A model generated the notes under the pieces. That model was not told the origin of the DNA. It was given only the letters and a program-made list of their open reading frames with translations, and did no database searches. This document shows, piece by piece, positions 45,791 to 54,760 of a stretch of DNA of 64,000 nt (the stretch's first letter is position 1; each line of letters opens with the position of its first letter). The position numbers were made by a program, and so were the translations under genes. The DNA is from Paracoccus aerodenitrificans (GTDB taxonomy: Bacteria; Pseudomonadota; Alphaproteobacteria; Rhodobacterales; Rhodobacteraceae), in the NCBI RefSeq assembly GCF_027913215.1, contig NZ_CP115784.1, positions 1,736,001 to 1,800,000 on the forward strand, written 5' to 3'.

Positions 45791-45941
45791 TAGTATTACA
45801 GCGCTTACTGTCATCTGGATAGCAAATAGGGTAGCATTCTGCGGCAAGGCATTGTGGTCTCAATGCTGGTCGCTGCGCCCCTGAATCTTTTGTATCCCGC
45901 GGCTGCGCAAATCTGAACAAGCTTCTTTGATTCCGCAGTTA

Positions 45942-46782
45942 GGCTCAGGACTCGTTCTTGATCATAACCAGAAGATGACGGTCGCGGCGAGCAGGATTGC
46001 AGAGAAGAAGGTCTCGGGGCAACGGTCGTATCGGGTGGCGACGCGCCTCCAATCCTTGAGTCGGCCGAACATGATTTCGATGCGGTTGCGGCGTTTGTAG
46101 CGCCGCTTGTCGTATTTGACGGGTTTCTTGCGCGACTTCCGACCCGGGATGCAAACCTTTATCCCCTTGTTTTTCAAGGCATCTCTGAACCAGTCGGCAT
46201 CATAGCCCCGATCGGCCAGCAGCCAATCCGCCTCCGGCAGGCTGTTCAGAAGTGCCGCTGCCCCGGTGTAATCGCTGACTTGTCCGGCGGACATGAAGAA
46301 CCCTATCGGGCGGCCCTTCGCGTCGGTGACGGCGTGCAGTTTCGTGTTCATGCCGCCTTTCGTTCGCCCGATCTGGCGCCCGCGCCCCTTTTTTTGATCC
46401 GCAGGCTCGAGGCCGTGCGGTGCGCTTTCAGATAGGTCGCGTCGATCATGATCGTATTGTGTTCGGCGCTCTCGGCGGCGAGGCCCACCATGATCCGGGC
46501 GAAGGTCCCGTTCTCGCTCCAGCGCTTCCAGCGGTTGTAGAGCGTCTTGGCGGGGCCGTAGTCCGTCGGCGCGTCGCACCATCGCAAGCCATTACGATTG
46601 ATGAATATTATGCCGCTCAGCACACGCCGGTCGTCAACGCGTGGCTTGCCGTGGGATTTCGGGAAATAGGGTTTCAGACGCTCCATCTGCGCGTCAGTCA
46701 GCCAGAAAAGGTTGCTCATAAATCAGGTCTCCTTGCAGAGCCTGAATCACGCAAACAGCCCGAAATCAATGGGTCTGGAGCC
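45942..46782 (-). mobile_element. IS5-family element (IS427 group), copy 3
   Basis: 841 bp in the same orientation as copy 2, 151 bp away, flanked by TA at 45940-45941 and 46783-46784. Terminal repeats GGCTCAGGACTCGTT and AATGGGTCTGGAGCC match copy 1. It marks the right edge of the island, 97 bp before the catabolic genes. Confidence 0.95.
45962..46719 (-). CDS. IS5-family transposase (OrfA/OrfB), copy 3
   Basis: OrfA is 46348-46719 and OrfB continues in the -1 frame to 45962. Here the frameshift site is A7G4 (46385-46395 on the minus strand) instead of A6G5, giving RIKKRGAG; total length is unchanged. DDE residues are retained. Confidence 0.93.
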
Positions 46783-46879
46783 TAAGGTTCAACGCGTCGC
46801 AATAACTTTACAGTGTCCTCGCAGCTTTATAACTATGTTAGTAGGATTATTTGACAAACCGAAATTCGAAAGCCCCATT

Positions 46880-47719
46880 ATGGACTTTAGTGATATACGT
46901 TACGATATCGCGGCGGGGATCGCGACGCTGACCCTCCATCGTCCTGAAAGGCTAAATGCTGCGCGTATAGAAACCCATGAAGAAATCCAAGCGGCACTTT
47001 CAGCCGCAGACACAGATGATGATGTCCGTGTCGTTATAGTGACGGGCGAAGGTCGAGCCTTTTGCGCTGGCACCGATATTTCGGAAGGGTTCAATCTGCC
47101 CCAAGGGGGCGACCTGAGCACCGGCGACGACATCCCCCCGGATGTGGGCGGCGTAACGGTTTTACGCCTGTATGAAATGTCCAAACCCATTATAGCGGCG
47201 ATTAATGGACCCGCTATCGGCTTTGGCGCAAGCTTTACGCTGGCAATGGATATCAGACTAGCCTCTGAAAACGCAAAATTCGCATTTCCATTTGCCCGTC
47301 GGGCAATCTGTGCTGAGAGCTGTTCAAGCTGGTTTTTGCCGCGCCTTGTAGGCATGCAGACGGCACAGGATTGGATGTTGACAGGCAGGGTATTCGGCGC
47401 AGAAGAGGCACTGTCACGTGGCTTGGTTTCAGAAGTGCTTCCGGCTAGCTCCCTTCTTTCTCGAGCCCACGCAATTGCCTCGGATATTGTCACGAACTGC
47501 GCCCCTGCCGCGCTGGCCCTGAACCGAAAATTGCTGTGGCAGATGCAGGGTGCCGCGCATCCTGCAAAAGCACATGAACTGGAAAGCTGGGGCATTGCAG
47601 CATGCCTTTCGCACTCAGACGCGGCAGAGGGTATTGCTGTATTTCGTGAAAAGCGCGCACCGCATTTTGTTGGACAGGCACATGATCATGATTTTGTTCT
47701 GCGTGTGAAAGATCAGTGA
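46880..47719 (+). CDS. Enoyl-CoA hydratase/isomerase (crotonase family)
   Basis: 279 aa from the ATG at 46880; the frame is open from inside the IS5 copy. The crotonase oxyanion-hole segments are GRAFCAGTDISEGF and INGPAIGFGASFTLAMD. FARRAICAESCSSWFLPRLVG carries the Glu of a SSWFLPR subgroup often found in propionate, bile-acid and steroid catabolism clusters. It is transcribed towards the thiolase gene, which runs the other way. Confidence 0.88.
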   Translation: MDFSDIRYDIAAGIATLTLHRPERLNAARIETHEEIQAALSAADTDDDVRVVIVTGEGRAFCAGTDISEGFNLPQGGDLSTGDDIPPDVGGVTVLRLYEMSKPIIAAINGPAIGFGASFTLAMDIRLASENAKFAFPFARRAICAESCSSWFLPRLVGMQTAQDWMLTGRVFGAEEALSRGLVSEVLPASSLLSRAHAIASDIVTNCAPAALALNRKLLWQMQGAAHPAKAHELESWGIAACLSHSDAAEGIAVFREKRAPHFVGQAHDHDFVLRVKDQ

Positions 47720-47903
47720 ATTTTTCTGATTTTTGGGCTACGCTCAGCGCCAATTGGTATTCCCCACTCTTGGCGACTATGAGCGCTTGGCTAACCCACA
47801 GGCGTTAGACACTGCTGCCATATCATCTATCCCAATCTCCATCATGGCACCCTGAATAATCAGATACTCATCCCGAGCGTCTCTGTGAATTTCGTCCAGA
47901 TTG

Positions 47904-49067
47904 TCATGAGATGGCTTCCAATATAGTGACGTTAGCAATCCCCCCGCCTTCGCACATGGTCTGAAGCCCGTATTTCTTGCCGCGTGCATGTAGAGCATGA
48001 ATGAGAGTTGTCATCAATTTAGTGCCAGAAGCACCGAGCGGATGGCCCAGAGCAATCGCACCACCGTTCACATTCAGCTTGGCGGGGTCGGCTTTCAGCT
48101 CTTTCAGCCACGCAAGCGGTATGGAGGCGAAGGCCTCATTGACTTCGTAAAGGTCGATATCATCAATTTTCATCCCTGTTTTTTCCAATGCGCGGATAGT
48201 GGCTGGGATAGGTTCTTCGAGCATGATGACAGGATCACCCGCGGTGACAGTCAGGTTCACAATCCGGGCACTGGGCTTCAGGCCGTATTTTTTCAGTGCC
48301 GCTTCAGAGACGACGAGGACACCCGCAGCGCCGTCACAGATCTGCGACGCGTTAGCGGCAGAAATCATCCCGCCCTCCTCCAACAGTTTCACACTGCCTA
48401 TACGCTCCAACGAAGCATCCGCGCGAATTCCTTCGTCGCGCGTATGCATCCCGCCTTCGATCACAAGAGGGCAAATTTCCTTGTCAAACTCTCCTGCCTC
48501 GGTAGCGGTAAGTGCACGTTTGTGGCTTTCCAACGCGAATCTGTCGAGATCATCCCGAGTGAAGCCATACTTGCGAGCAATCATTTCCGCCCCCTTGAAC
48601 TGGCTGAAATCCCTGGTGCCGAACCTTTCTGCAATTCTATCCGAGAACGGACCGATCCCAACGCCGTTTTTCATGTGATAGGTAAGGTTGGAAAACATCG
48701 GCACACGTGTCATGCTTTCGACACCCATGGCAATGATCACATCCTGAGTGCCCGACATGACGGCCTGTGCTGCGAATTGCACTGATTGTTGGGATGAGCC
48801 GCACTGGCGATCGATAGTTACGGCTGGTACGGATTGCGGCAGATTCGAGGACAGCACACAGTTGCGACCAAATGCAAAAGCCTGTTCACCTGCCTGCGTC
48901 ACGCAGCCGACAATAACGTCGTCTATTGCAGCGGGGTCGATGCCTGAGCGGTCCACCAGTGCATTGATTACCTCGCCGCCCAACTCCGCTGGATGCCAAT
49001 CCTTTAACGCACCCTCCCGGCGACCGCCGGCTACGCGGACCGTTTCCACTATATAAGCTTCAGCCAT
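47904..49067 (-). CDS. Acetyl-CoA acyltransferase (thiolase)
   Basis: 387 aa from the ATG at 49067. The nucleophilic Cys89 is in DRQCGSSQQS, NEAFA holds the active-site Asn, GGAIALGHPLGASG the His, and QTMCEGGGIAN the second Cys. Conserved thiolase I/II layout. It starts just before the stop of the upstream enoyl-CoA hydratase region and shares its transcript. It cleaves 3-ketoacyl-CoA to acetyl- or propionyl-CoA. Confidence 0.95.
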   Translation of the reverse strand: MAEAYIVETVRVAGGRREGALKDWHPAELGGEVINALVDRSGIDPAAIDDVIVGCVTQAGEQAFAFGRNCVLSSNLPQSVPAVTIDRQCGSSQQSVQFAAQAVMSGTQDVIIAMGVESMTRVPMFSNLTYHMKNGVGIGPFSDRIAERFGTRDFSQFKGAEMIARKYGFTRDDLDRFALESHKRALTATEAGEFDKEICPLVIEGGMHTRDEGIRADASLERIGSVKLLEEGGMISAANASQICDGAAGVLVVSEAALKKYGLKPSARIVNLTVTAGDPVIMLEEPIPATIRALEKTGMKIDDIDLYEVNEAFASIPLAWLKELKADPAKLNVNGGAIALGHPLGASGTKLMTTLIHALHARGKKYGLQTMCEGGGIANVTILEAIS

Positions 49068-49068
49068 T

Positions 49069-49851
49069 TTAGTTCGCCCCTTTGAAATCGGGTTCGCGGC
49101 GTGCCAAGAAGGCCGAGACACCCTCGCGACCTTCGGCACTTTCTCCGGCTGCGACGATACTTTGTAGTTCACGGTCCATCTGAGCCACGTAGCTTTCGGT
49201 CATTCCGGTATTGAGCAGCCAGCGTGCCTGACCCATAGTCTGAATCGCCCGATCCTTCAGGGTCGCCGCCAATTCCGCACCTGCGGCTGCCAGATCTCCG
49301 GAAACCATCCGAGTTGCCATGCCGAGACCGACCGCTTCCTCGGCACCGACGCGGCGATTCGAAAGTATGATGTCCTGTGCCTGCCGCAACCCGATCAAGC
49401 GTGGTAGCGTCCATGTCATGCCACCGTCCGGGGTCAGGCCAATAGCGCAATAGGCAGCGGTGAAGCTCGCTTCCGGAGCGGCAAGGACGAAATCTCCTCC
49501 TATGGCGACGCTCATCCCCGCACCTGCTGCCGGACCATTGACCAGCGTGATGAGAGGCTTCTTCATCATCGAGAACTGAGCCAGCGACTGATGCAGCGTG
49601 CCCGCAAGATGGGCTAGGAAAACGCCTATCTTATCGGAGTTTTTTGCGAAATCACCAACATCGCCACCAACGCAGAACATTCGCCCAGCGCCGGTCAATG
49701 TCACAACACGGATATCTGGATCATGCCCAACCTTTAGCGCGACTTCGAGCAGCGCGTCGGCCATCGGCTGGTTGAAGGCATTCCCTGACTCGGGACGGTT
49801 CAGCGTGATCCGTGCCACGCCCTCTGCTTCTTCGTAAAGAATTTCGTTCAT
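49069..49851 (-). CDS. Enoyl-CoA hydratase/isomerase (PaaG-like)
   Basis: 260 aa from the ATG at 49851, which has GGAGG at seven bases upstream; the frame is open to 49911. Crotonase motifs are GRMFCVGGDVGDF and VNGPAAGAGMSVAIGGDF. The loop AIGLTPDGGMTWTLPRLIG has Asp where hydratases use Glu, as in PaaG-type isomerases, so double-bond isomerisation is likely. It precedes the thiolase by one base. Confidence 0.9.
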   Translation of the reverse strand: MNEILYEEAEGVARITLNRPESGNAFNQPMADALLEVALKVGHDPDIRVVTLTGAGRMFCVGGDVGDFAKNSDKIGVFLAHLAGTLHQSLAQFSMMKKPLITLVNGPAAGAGMSVAIGGDFVLAAPEASFTAAYCAIGLTPDGGMTWTLPRLIGLRQAQDIILSNRRVGAEEAVGLGMATRMVSGDLAAAGAELAATLKDRAIQTMGQARWLLNTGMTESYVAQMDRELQSIVAAGESAEGREGVSAFLARREPDFKGAN

Positions 49852-50061
49852 TTGCATGCCTCCATGTTTGCCAGGTATCGTTTCACCAGCCTCTCTGGCA
49901 GCGTCCTTCAACTCGGCGGTGAGCTCATCGGCAGGTCCGTGACAGGCACGGCGCAGGTCTCGTTAATAGGGTGCGACGGCATTACGCACAAAGGCTTCAC
50001 TTTTCCGGCAGTCGACAAGGCGCGGGTGCTCATGCCGCTATTATATTACCGAAGGAGAAGC

Positions 50062-50823
50062 TCATTTTGGAGCCATCCGGATCGCCCCGTCCAGGCGAAT
50101 CGTCTCACCATTCAACATTACATTCTCGACAATAGAACCAACCATCTGGGCAAATTCCGATGGATCGCCCAAGCGCGGCGGAAAGGGAACCTGACGGCCA
50201 AGACTATCCTGCGCCTCTTGCGGCAGGCTGGCCATCAGAGGCGTCAGAAAAAGCCCCGGCGCGATTGTCATGACACGAATACCGTAGCGAGCGAACTCGC
50301 GTGCTATCGGAAGGGTCATGCCAACGATCCCGCCCTTGGAAGCTGCATAGGCTGCTTGGCCGATCTGACCATCAAAGGCTGCAACCGACGCGGTGTTGAT
50401 GATGACACCACGCTCCTCGCCCAGAGGATCGGCAGTGTGCAGAGCAGCGGCGAATTTAGAAAGCACATTAAACGAACCAAATAAGTTCACGTTCACGATC
50501 GAGCTAAAGTCCTGCAATGCAATTGCGTTTCCCTCCCGATCGATGACTTTCTTGGGCGGACCAATGCCGGCACAGTTCACCAGAATTCGCGCCTTACCAT
50601 GGAGCCGTTCGGCCTCACCGATTGCAGCCTCTATCTCGCTTTCGTCTGTAACATCAGCCTTGATGAACTTGCCGCCGACCTCTTTGGCCTTCGCCTCGCC
50701 GAGTTCAGCATTCAGATCGAAAATAGCGACCTTCGCGCCGGCCTTGGCCAATAGGTCCACTGTAGCACCGCCAAGACCCGAAGATCCTCCCGTAACGATT
50801 GCCGCTTGTCCATCGATTTTCAT
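50062..50823 (-). CDS. 3-hydroxyacyl-CoA dehydrogenase, SDR type (HSD17B10-like)
   Basis: 253 aa short-chain dehydrogenase. The NAD motif is VTGGSSGLGGATVDLLAK, then FDLNAELGEA with Asp for NAD preference, NCAGIGPPKKV, and the catalytic Ser and YAASK in TASVAAFDGQIGQAAYAASKGG. The closest group is type II 3-hydroxyacyl-CoA dehydrogenases, which also act on 3-hydroxy-2-methylbutyryl-CoA. It is upstream of the hydratase and thiolase on the same strand (210 bp gap). Confidence 0.9.
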   Translation of the reverse strand: MKIDGQAAIVTGGSSGLGGATVDLLAKAGAKVAIFDLNAELGEAKAKEVGGKFIKADVTDESEIEAAIGEAERLHGKARILVNCAGIGPPKKVIDREGNAIALQDFSSIVNVNLFGSFNVLSKFAAALHTADPLGEERGVIINTASVAAFDGQIGQAAYAASKGGIVGMTLPIAREFARYGIRVMTIAPGLFLTPLMASLPQEAQDSLGRQVPFPPRLGDPSEFAQMVGSIVENVMLNGETIRLDGAIRMAPK

Positions 50824-50865
50824 TCCTATCTTCCTTCTTTGATTTCAGGCCGCAGTTTTCACAGA

Positions 50866-51294
50866 TCAGTACTCGTCTCTCAACTTGCGCCTAATCAACT
50901 TACCACTTGGTGCGCCGGGAAACTCGTCGCAAAAATCAACGTTCTTCGGAGCTCCGACCTTGGATAGCCGCTCGCGGCAATAGTTGTTCAAATCTTGCGC
51001 CTGTTCAGACATCTCTCCAACGTCGGCTTCCAACTGCACCACGGACTTTATCCCCTCACCCATCTCTTCACATGGTATGCTGAACAGTGCACATCTGCCA
51101 CATCCGGATGCGTAATTAGCAGGTTTTGGTTTCCTGCAGATACACTTTACACCGTCCGAGAAGATCGGGTGGGAAACGCGGTCGGTAAGGAAGAGAAAAC
51201 TTTCTTTGTTGACATATCCAACATTGCCAAAAGTCGAACAGTCCGGCGGCAGATAAGCTTTCGCTATTTTTTCCGGATCATGGCGGTACAACAC
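50866..51294 (-). pseudogene. Acyl-CoA synthetase relic (C-terminal part)
   Basis: A readable 142-aa stretch matches the C-terminal third of an AMP-forming acyl-CoA synthetase: YRHDPEKIAKAYLPPD, GYVNKESFLFLTDR and ending FPGAPSGKLIRRKLRDEY. In the middle the frame is wrong, but a shifted reading gives NLLITHPDVADV, the expected sequence, so at least two frameshifts are present. The N-terminal AMP-binding part is absent. It shows the locus once held a second synthetase. Confidence 0.85.
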
Positions 51295-51566
51295 TCGATA
51301 CCGCTATCGAATGGCTCTGATGCTGTGACCGCCCCCGGCAGCATCGACGTGCCAAGGTTGGCATTGGCGGGTAGCCTGATCCACGATCCTGTTGACCGTC
51401 GGACAACGATAGCCGGGCTTTGTAATCTTTACTTCCGTGACCTTATGGGGTTTCGAATACATTCACGGTTCCCCCCGGAAAGACAGGGCAAAGGCCCTTG
51501 AGCTACTTGCCTCGTGAAAGGCAAGATCATTGCCAATACTTGTCCAAAACAATTCAGAGGCTCTAC

Positions 51567-52715
51567 ATGTCACGCCCTCCCCTTTCTGGCATCCGCATTA
51601 TCGAACTTTCTGGAATTGGCCCCGGCCCTTTCGCCGCAATGATGCTGGCCGATCATGGCGCCGAGGTCATACGGGTCGAACGCATTGGCTCTGGCAAAGC
51701 AGGTCCTGAAGTGCCTCCTGATAAGGACATATTGCTGCGATCTCGCAAAACGATAGAAATGGATCTCAAGAAGCCAGCGTCACGGGAAATAATGCTGGAC
51801 CTGGTGAAAAATGCCGATGGGCTGATTGAAGGGTTCCGTCCCGGAGTGATAGAGCGCCTAGGTATAGGTCCTGAAATCTTATTGGACAAAAATCCGAAAC
51901 TGGTCATCGGTCGCATGACAGGCTGGGGACAGACCGGGACGATGTCGGAAATGGCCGGACATGACCTGAACTATATCGCTATTTCAGGTGCGTTGCATGG
52001 CGTTGGTCGCAAAGGCGGAAAGCCGGTTGTCCCTCTGAACCTATTCGGGGATTTCGGCGGTGGCGGAATGTTTATGGCATTCGGGATGCTGGCCGCACTG
52101 CACCACGCCAAGGCAACCGGGCAGGGTCAGGTCATTGACGTTGCGATGACAGACGGCTCGGCCTTATTGACCGCGATGATACACTGTTTCCGCCAAGTTG
52201 GCATCTGGCAGGACGAAAGGGGTGTCAATTTGCTGGATGGCGGTGCGCATTTCTATGATACCTACGAAACGAAAGACGGAAAATACATTTCAATAGGTGC
52301 CATCGAACCACAATTCTATGCCCGCCTGCTGGAACTGCTCGGGCTGAAAGAAGATCCCGTATATACGCGTCAAATGGACGCTGGAAATTGGGACGTGATG
52401 CGGCAGGGCCTGGAACGGATATTTCTCACTCGTACGCGCGACGAATGGGACAAGATTTTCATTGGCTCAGACGCCTGCTATGCTCCGGTTCTGTCTTTGG
52501 AAGAGGCGGCCCAACATCCACACAACGCCTCTCGTAAGACCTTCCAGACAATCAAAAGTACCCTCCAGCCATCGCCTGCGCCACGCTACTCTGTCAGTCC
52601 TACCGTGCAACCTGAAATGTTCAATAACGTGCTGGACACAGATACCTTGCTCGCAAGTATCGGATACTCGGAGGACCGTATACGCGCCTTGCGAAGAGAG
52701 CGCGTAATAAGCTGA
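51567..52715 (+). CDS. CaiB/BaiF CoA-transferase family protein (AMACR-like)
   Basis: 382 aa from the ATG at 51567. The family III fold features are SGIRIIELSGIGPGPFAAMMLADHGAEVIRVE and GFRPGVIERLGIGPE. The segment GHDLNYIAISGALHGVG corresponds to the catalytic His region of alpha-methylacyl-CoA racemase, so racemisation of 2-methylacyl-CoA is favoured over CoA transfer. It is alone on the plus strand between minus-strand catabolic genes. Confidence 0.88.
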   Translation: MSRPPLSGIRIIELSGIGPGPFAAMMLADHGAEVIRVERIGSGKAGPEVPPDKDILLRSRKTIEMDLKKPASREIMLDLVKNADGLIEGFRPGVIERLGIGPEILLDKNPKLVIGRMTGWGQTGTMSEMAGHDLNYIAISGALHGVGRKGGKPVVPLNLFGDFGGGGMFMAFGMLAALHHAKATGQGQVIDVAMTDGSALLTAMIHCFRQVGIWQDERGVNLLDGGAHFYDTYETKDGKYISIGAIEPQFYARLLELLGLKEDPVYTRQMDAGNWDVMRQGLERIFLTRTRDEWDKIFIGSDACYAPVLSLEEAAQHPHNASRKTFQTIKSTLQPSPAPRYSVSPTVQPEMFNNVLDTDTLLASIGYSEDRIRALRRERVIS

Positions 52716-52816
52716 CATCGCTGTTCAACGGGAAGCTATCAAAGTGCACACTATTCCCGGATCGCGGATGCTACGTCAGACAATTCCATAGAGGCAAAAA
52801 ACAGGAGATCTGCGGA

Positions 52817-53821
52817 TCATATCGTCACGACAACCTTACCCATAACCCCGCGAGTTGACAGCATGTCGATTGCCTCCGCACCCTGTTCAAGCGGTAACCG
52901 CGAGTGGATTCGAGGGCGAATTCGACCCTCTCGGTAAAGAGCCAACAATTCGCTGACGGCACGTGCGTGGCCCTCCGGGTCGTGTTCAATATGTGACCCC
53001 CAGAAGACCCCTCGGACATCGCACTCCTTCAAAAGTGGCAAATTAAAAGGCAACGACGGAATTCCTGCAGGAAAGCCGATGATCAGATACCGCCCACCAC
53101 GCGCAATTGCTCGCAACGCTGGCTCGGCATAGCTGCCTCCGACCGGATCATAGATGACATTTGCTCCGGGGTTGCCCGCCAGTTCGCGAATTTTCCTCGA
53201 GAAAGCACGCTGTGTATTTTTGTCGAGTACACCCGCCGGATAGAGAAGCGTTTCCGCCGCTCCAGCCTCCCGCGCAGCAGCGAGCTTTTCTTCGGATGAG
53301 GCAGCCGCAATCACCTTTGCACCGATCGCCGCACCAAGTTCGACCGCCGCAAGTCCGACACCACCGGCAGCTCCAAGAACAAGCAGCGTCTCACCGGCCT
53401 TTAATTGTGCACGGTCACGTAGTGCATGCCATGACGTACCGTAAGTCATGAGGAAAGCTGCTGCCTCATCCATTGGCATCTCATCTGGAATGGCAAAACA
53501 CTTTTCGGCAGGCAGTATGATCTTTTCAGACATCCCGCCCCAGCCTGACATCGCAATGACGCGCGTACCGATCACTGGCTCTTCGACGCCGTCCCCAAGT
53601 GCTGCCACAATGCCGGACACTTCTGCACCGGGCGAAAAGGGGCGCTCAGGCCGATATTGATATTTGTCCTCAATGATCAGCAGATCGGGATAATTCACAC
53701 CTACCGCCTGAACATTCAACAATATCTCGCCCGCTCCGGGTACGGGTACCTCGATTTCACGAAGTTCAAGGGTGTCGGTTCCGCCCGGAACTACGCTCTG
53801 CACAGCGCGCATCAATGCCAT
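52817..53821 (-). CDS. NADPH:quinone oxidoreductase-like MDR enzyme
   Basis: 334 aa medium-chain reductase without structural zinc. The N-terminus MRAVQSVVPGGTDTLELREIEVP, GVNYPDLLIIEDKYQ, the nucleotide loop LVLGAAGGVGLAAVELG and the C-terminal GVMGKVVVTI are family hallmarks. It may reduce an enoyl-CoA or quinone; the substrate is not predictable. It is 45 bp downstream of the MaoC gene on the same strand. Confidence 0.88.
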   Translation of the reverse strand: MALMRAVQSVVPGGTDTLELREIEVPVPGAGEILLNVQAVGVNYPDLLIIEDKYQYRPERPFSPGAEVSGIVAALGDGVEEPVIGTRVIAMSGWGGMSEKIILPAEKCFAIPDEMPMDEAAAFLMTYGTSWHALRDRAQLKAGETLLVLGAAGGVGLAAVELGAAIGAKVIAAASSEEKLAAAREAGAAETLLYPAGVLDKNTQRAFSRKIRELAGNPGANVIYDPVGGSYAEPALRAIARGGRYLIIGFPAGIPSLPFNLPLLKECDVRGVFWGSHIEHDPEGHARAVSELLALYREGRIRPRIHSRLPLEQGAEAIDMLSTRGVMGKVVVTI

Positions 53822-53866
53822 TTTTTCGTCCTTTCCGCCGACTTTAGTGATCTACGGCTTATTCAA

Positions 53867-54739
53867 TCAATCATGAAAAAAGCGCATCTCTCCGTTATCA
53901 ATCACGACCCGATCCGCGACACGCGCCCGAAAAAAGCAACCTTGGCCCTGCATCCACAGATCAATTTCCAGTATCTCACCCGGAAAAACTGGCGCGGTGA
54001 AGCGACAATCCATCATCTTGATTCGTTTGCTGCGCTGCTCGGCCAGTATTTTTCTTGCGACATGCCCATAGCTGCAAAGGCCGTGCAGAATAGGCTTAGA
54101 AAATCCGGCTCTTCCGGCGAAATCCGGATCAATATGCAACGGATTATTATCCCCCAGTAGTCGATAGAATGCAGCAGCGCGCGGTGAGGTCGGAGTGACA
54201 AGCACCTGATCCGGTAACCCTGATGGTAATTCCAGCTTGGGCGGGGCCGGAAGCACCCTGGCACCCAAACCGCCATCGGCGCGCGCAAAGGCACTCTGCG
54301 TGACAATCGCGATGCACTTGCCAGTTGCTACATCCCTGATCTCACGACGGCTGACGATCAACGCGCCGCGACCTTTTCCCTTATCGTAAATAGCCGTGAT
54401 CGTGGGTTTGGCTGTCACGTGACCCGAAACCGGTAGATCCTGATCCAGCTCAATTCGCTCTGAGGCGTGCACAACATGCAAGGCATCTATATCAAATGAA
54501 GGATCGGCGTAGAAGTTACCCGGATAGGCAAGTACTGTTGCCATCGTGGGCAGCGCTAGCAATCGCTCTTCCCAGACAAGATCAAGGTCATCTGCCGCTG
54601 CACCGCATGCCAGAGCATAAAGAATCGTGTCACGCTTATCAAAGCGATGTTCGGTGGTGGGAAAGTCATGTGACAGAAGCCGGTCATAACGTGCAAAATC
54701 ATCTGCGGTGCCATGTCCGTTTTGTGTGGCATCTTGCAT
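53867..54739 (-). CDS. MaoC-like dehydratase (enoyl-CoA hydratase 2 type)
   Basis: 290 aa from the ATG at 54739. It has two hot-dog halves. The C-terminal half contains YRLLGDNNPLHIDPDFA, the hydratase-2 motif with the catalytic Asp/His pair, and PILHGLCSYGHVAR; the N-terminal half begins DTILYALACGAAADDLDLV. This is the layout of peroxisomal (R)-specific hydratase 2. It follows the GntR gene by 21 bp, so these form an operon with the quinone oxidoreductase. Confidence 0.9.
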   Translation of the reverse strand: MQDATQNGHGTADDFARYDRLLSHDFPTTEHRFDKRDTILYALACGAAADDLDLVWEERLLALPTMATVLAYPGNFYADPSFDIDALHVVHASERIELDQDLPVSGHVTAKPTITAIYDKGKGRGALIVSRREIRDVATGKCIAIVTQSAFARADGGLGARVLPAPPKLELPSGLPDQVLVTPTSPRAAAFYRLLGDNNPLHIDPDFAGRAGFSKPILHGLCSYGHVARKILAEQRSKRIKMMDCRFTAPVFPGEILEIDLWMQGQGCFFRARVADRVVIDNGEMRFFHD

Positions 54740-54760
54740 CCTGTCCGTCCCCTTCTGCAC

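Larger units (their letters stand above)
42043..45884 (+). pseudogene. Hypothetical gene interrupted by IS21-family and IS5-family elements
   Basis: Three segments share one frame once the elements are removed. They are 42043-42244 (MEKPSQKNKSSEGNP... to HLNRIIMEPDPPGVM), 44713-44949 (KQQASRGSSVLVDNIRGG... to LLPKNEIPVV) and 45793-45884 (SITALTVIWIANRV... to TGA). The product would be about 177 aa. The first segment is basic and its DYIDASRKHLNR stretch faintly recalls Mob/Pre-type proteins, but I do not recognise the family. It lies downstream of the restriction-modification genes and is not functional now. Confidence 0.5.

Noticed and set aside
47777-47998. Short minus-strand frame overlapping the thiolase 3' end
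   Set aside because: The residues after DNLDEIHRDARDEYL do not match a family I recognise and the upstream part lies in the thiolase gene; it may be a relic but cannot be supported.
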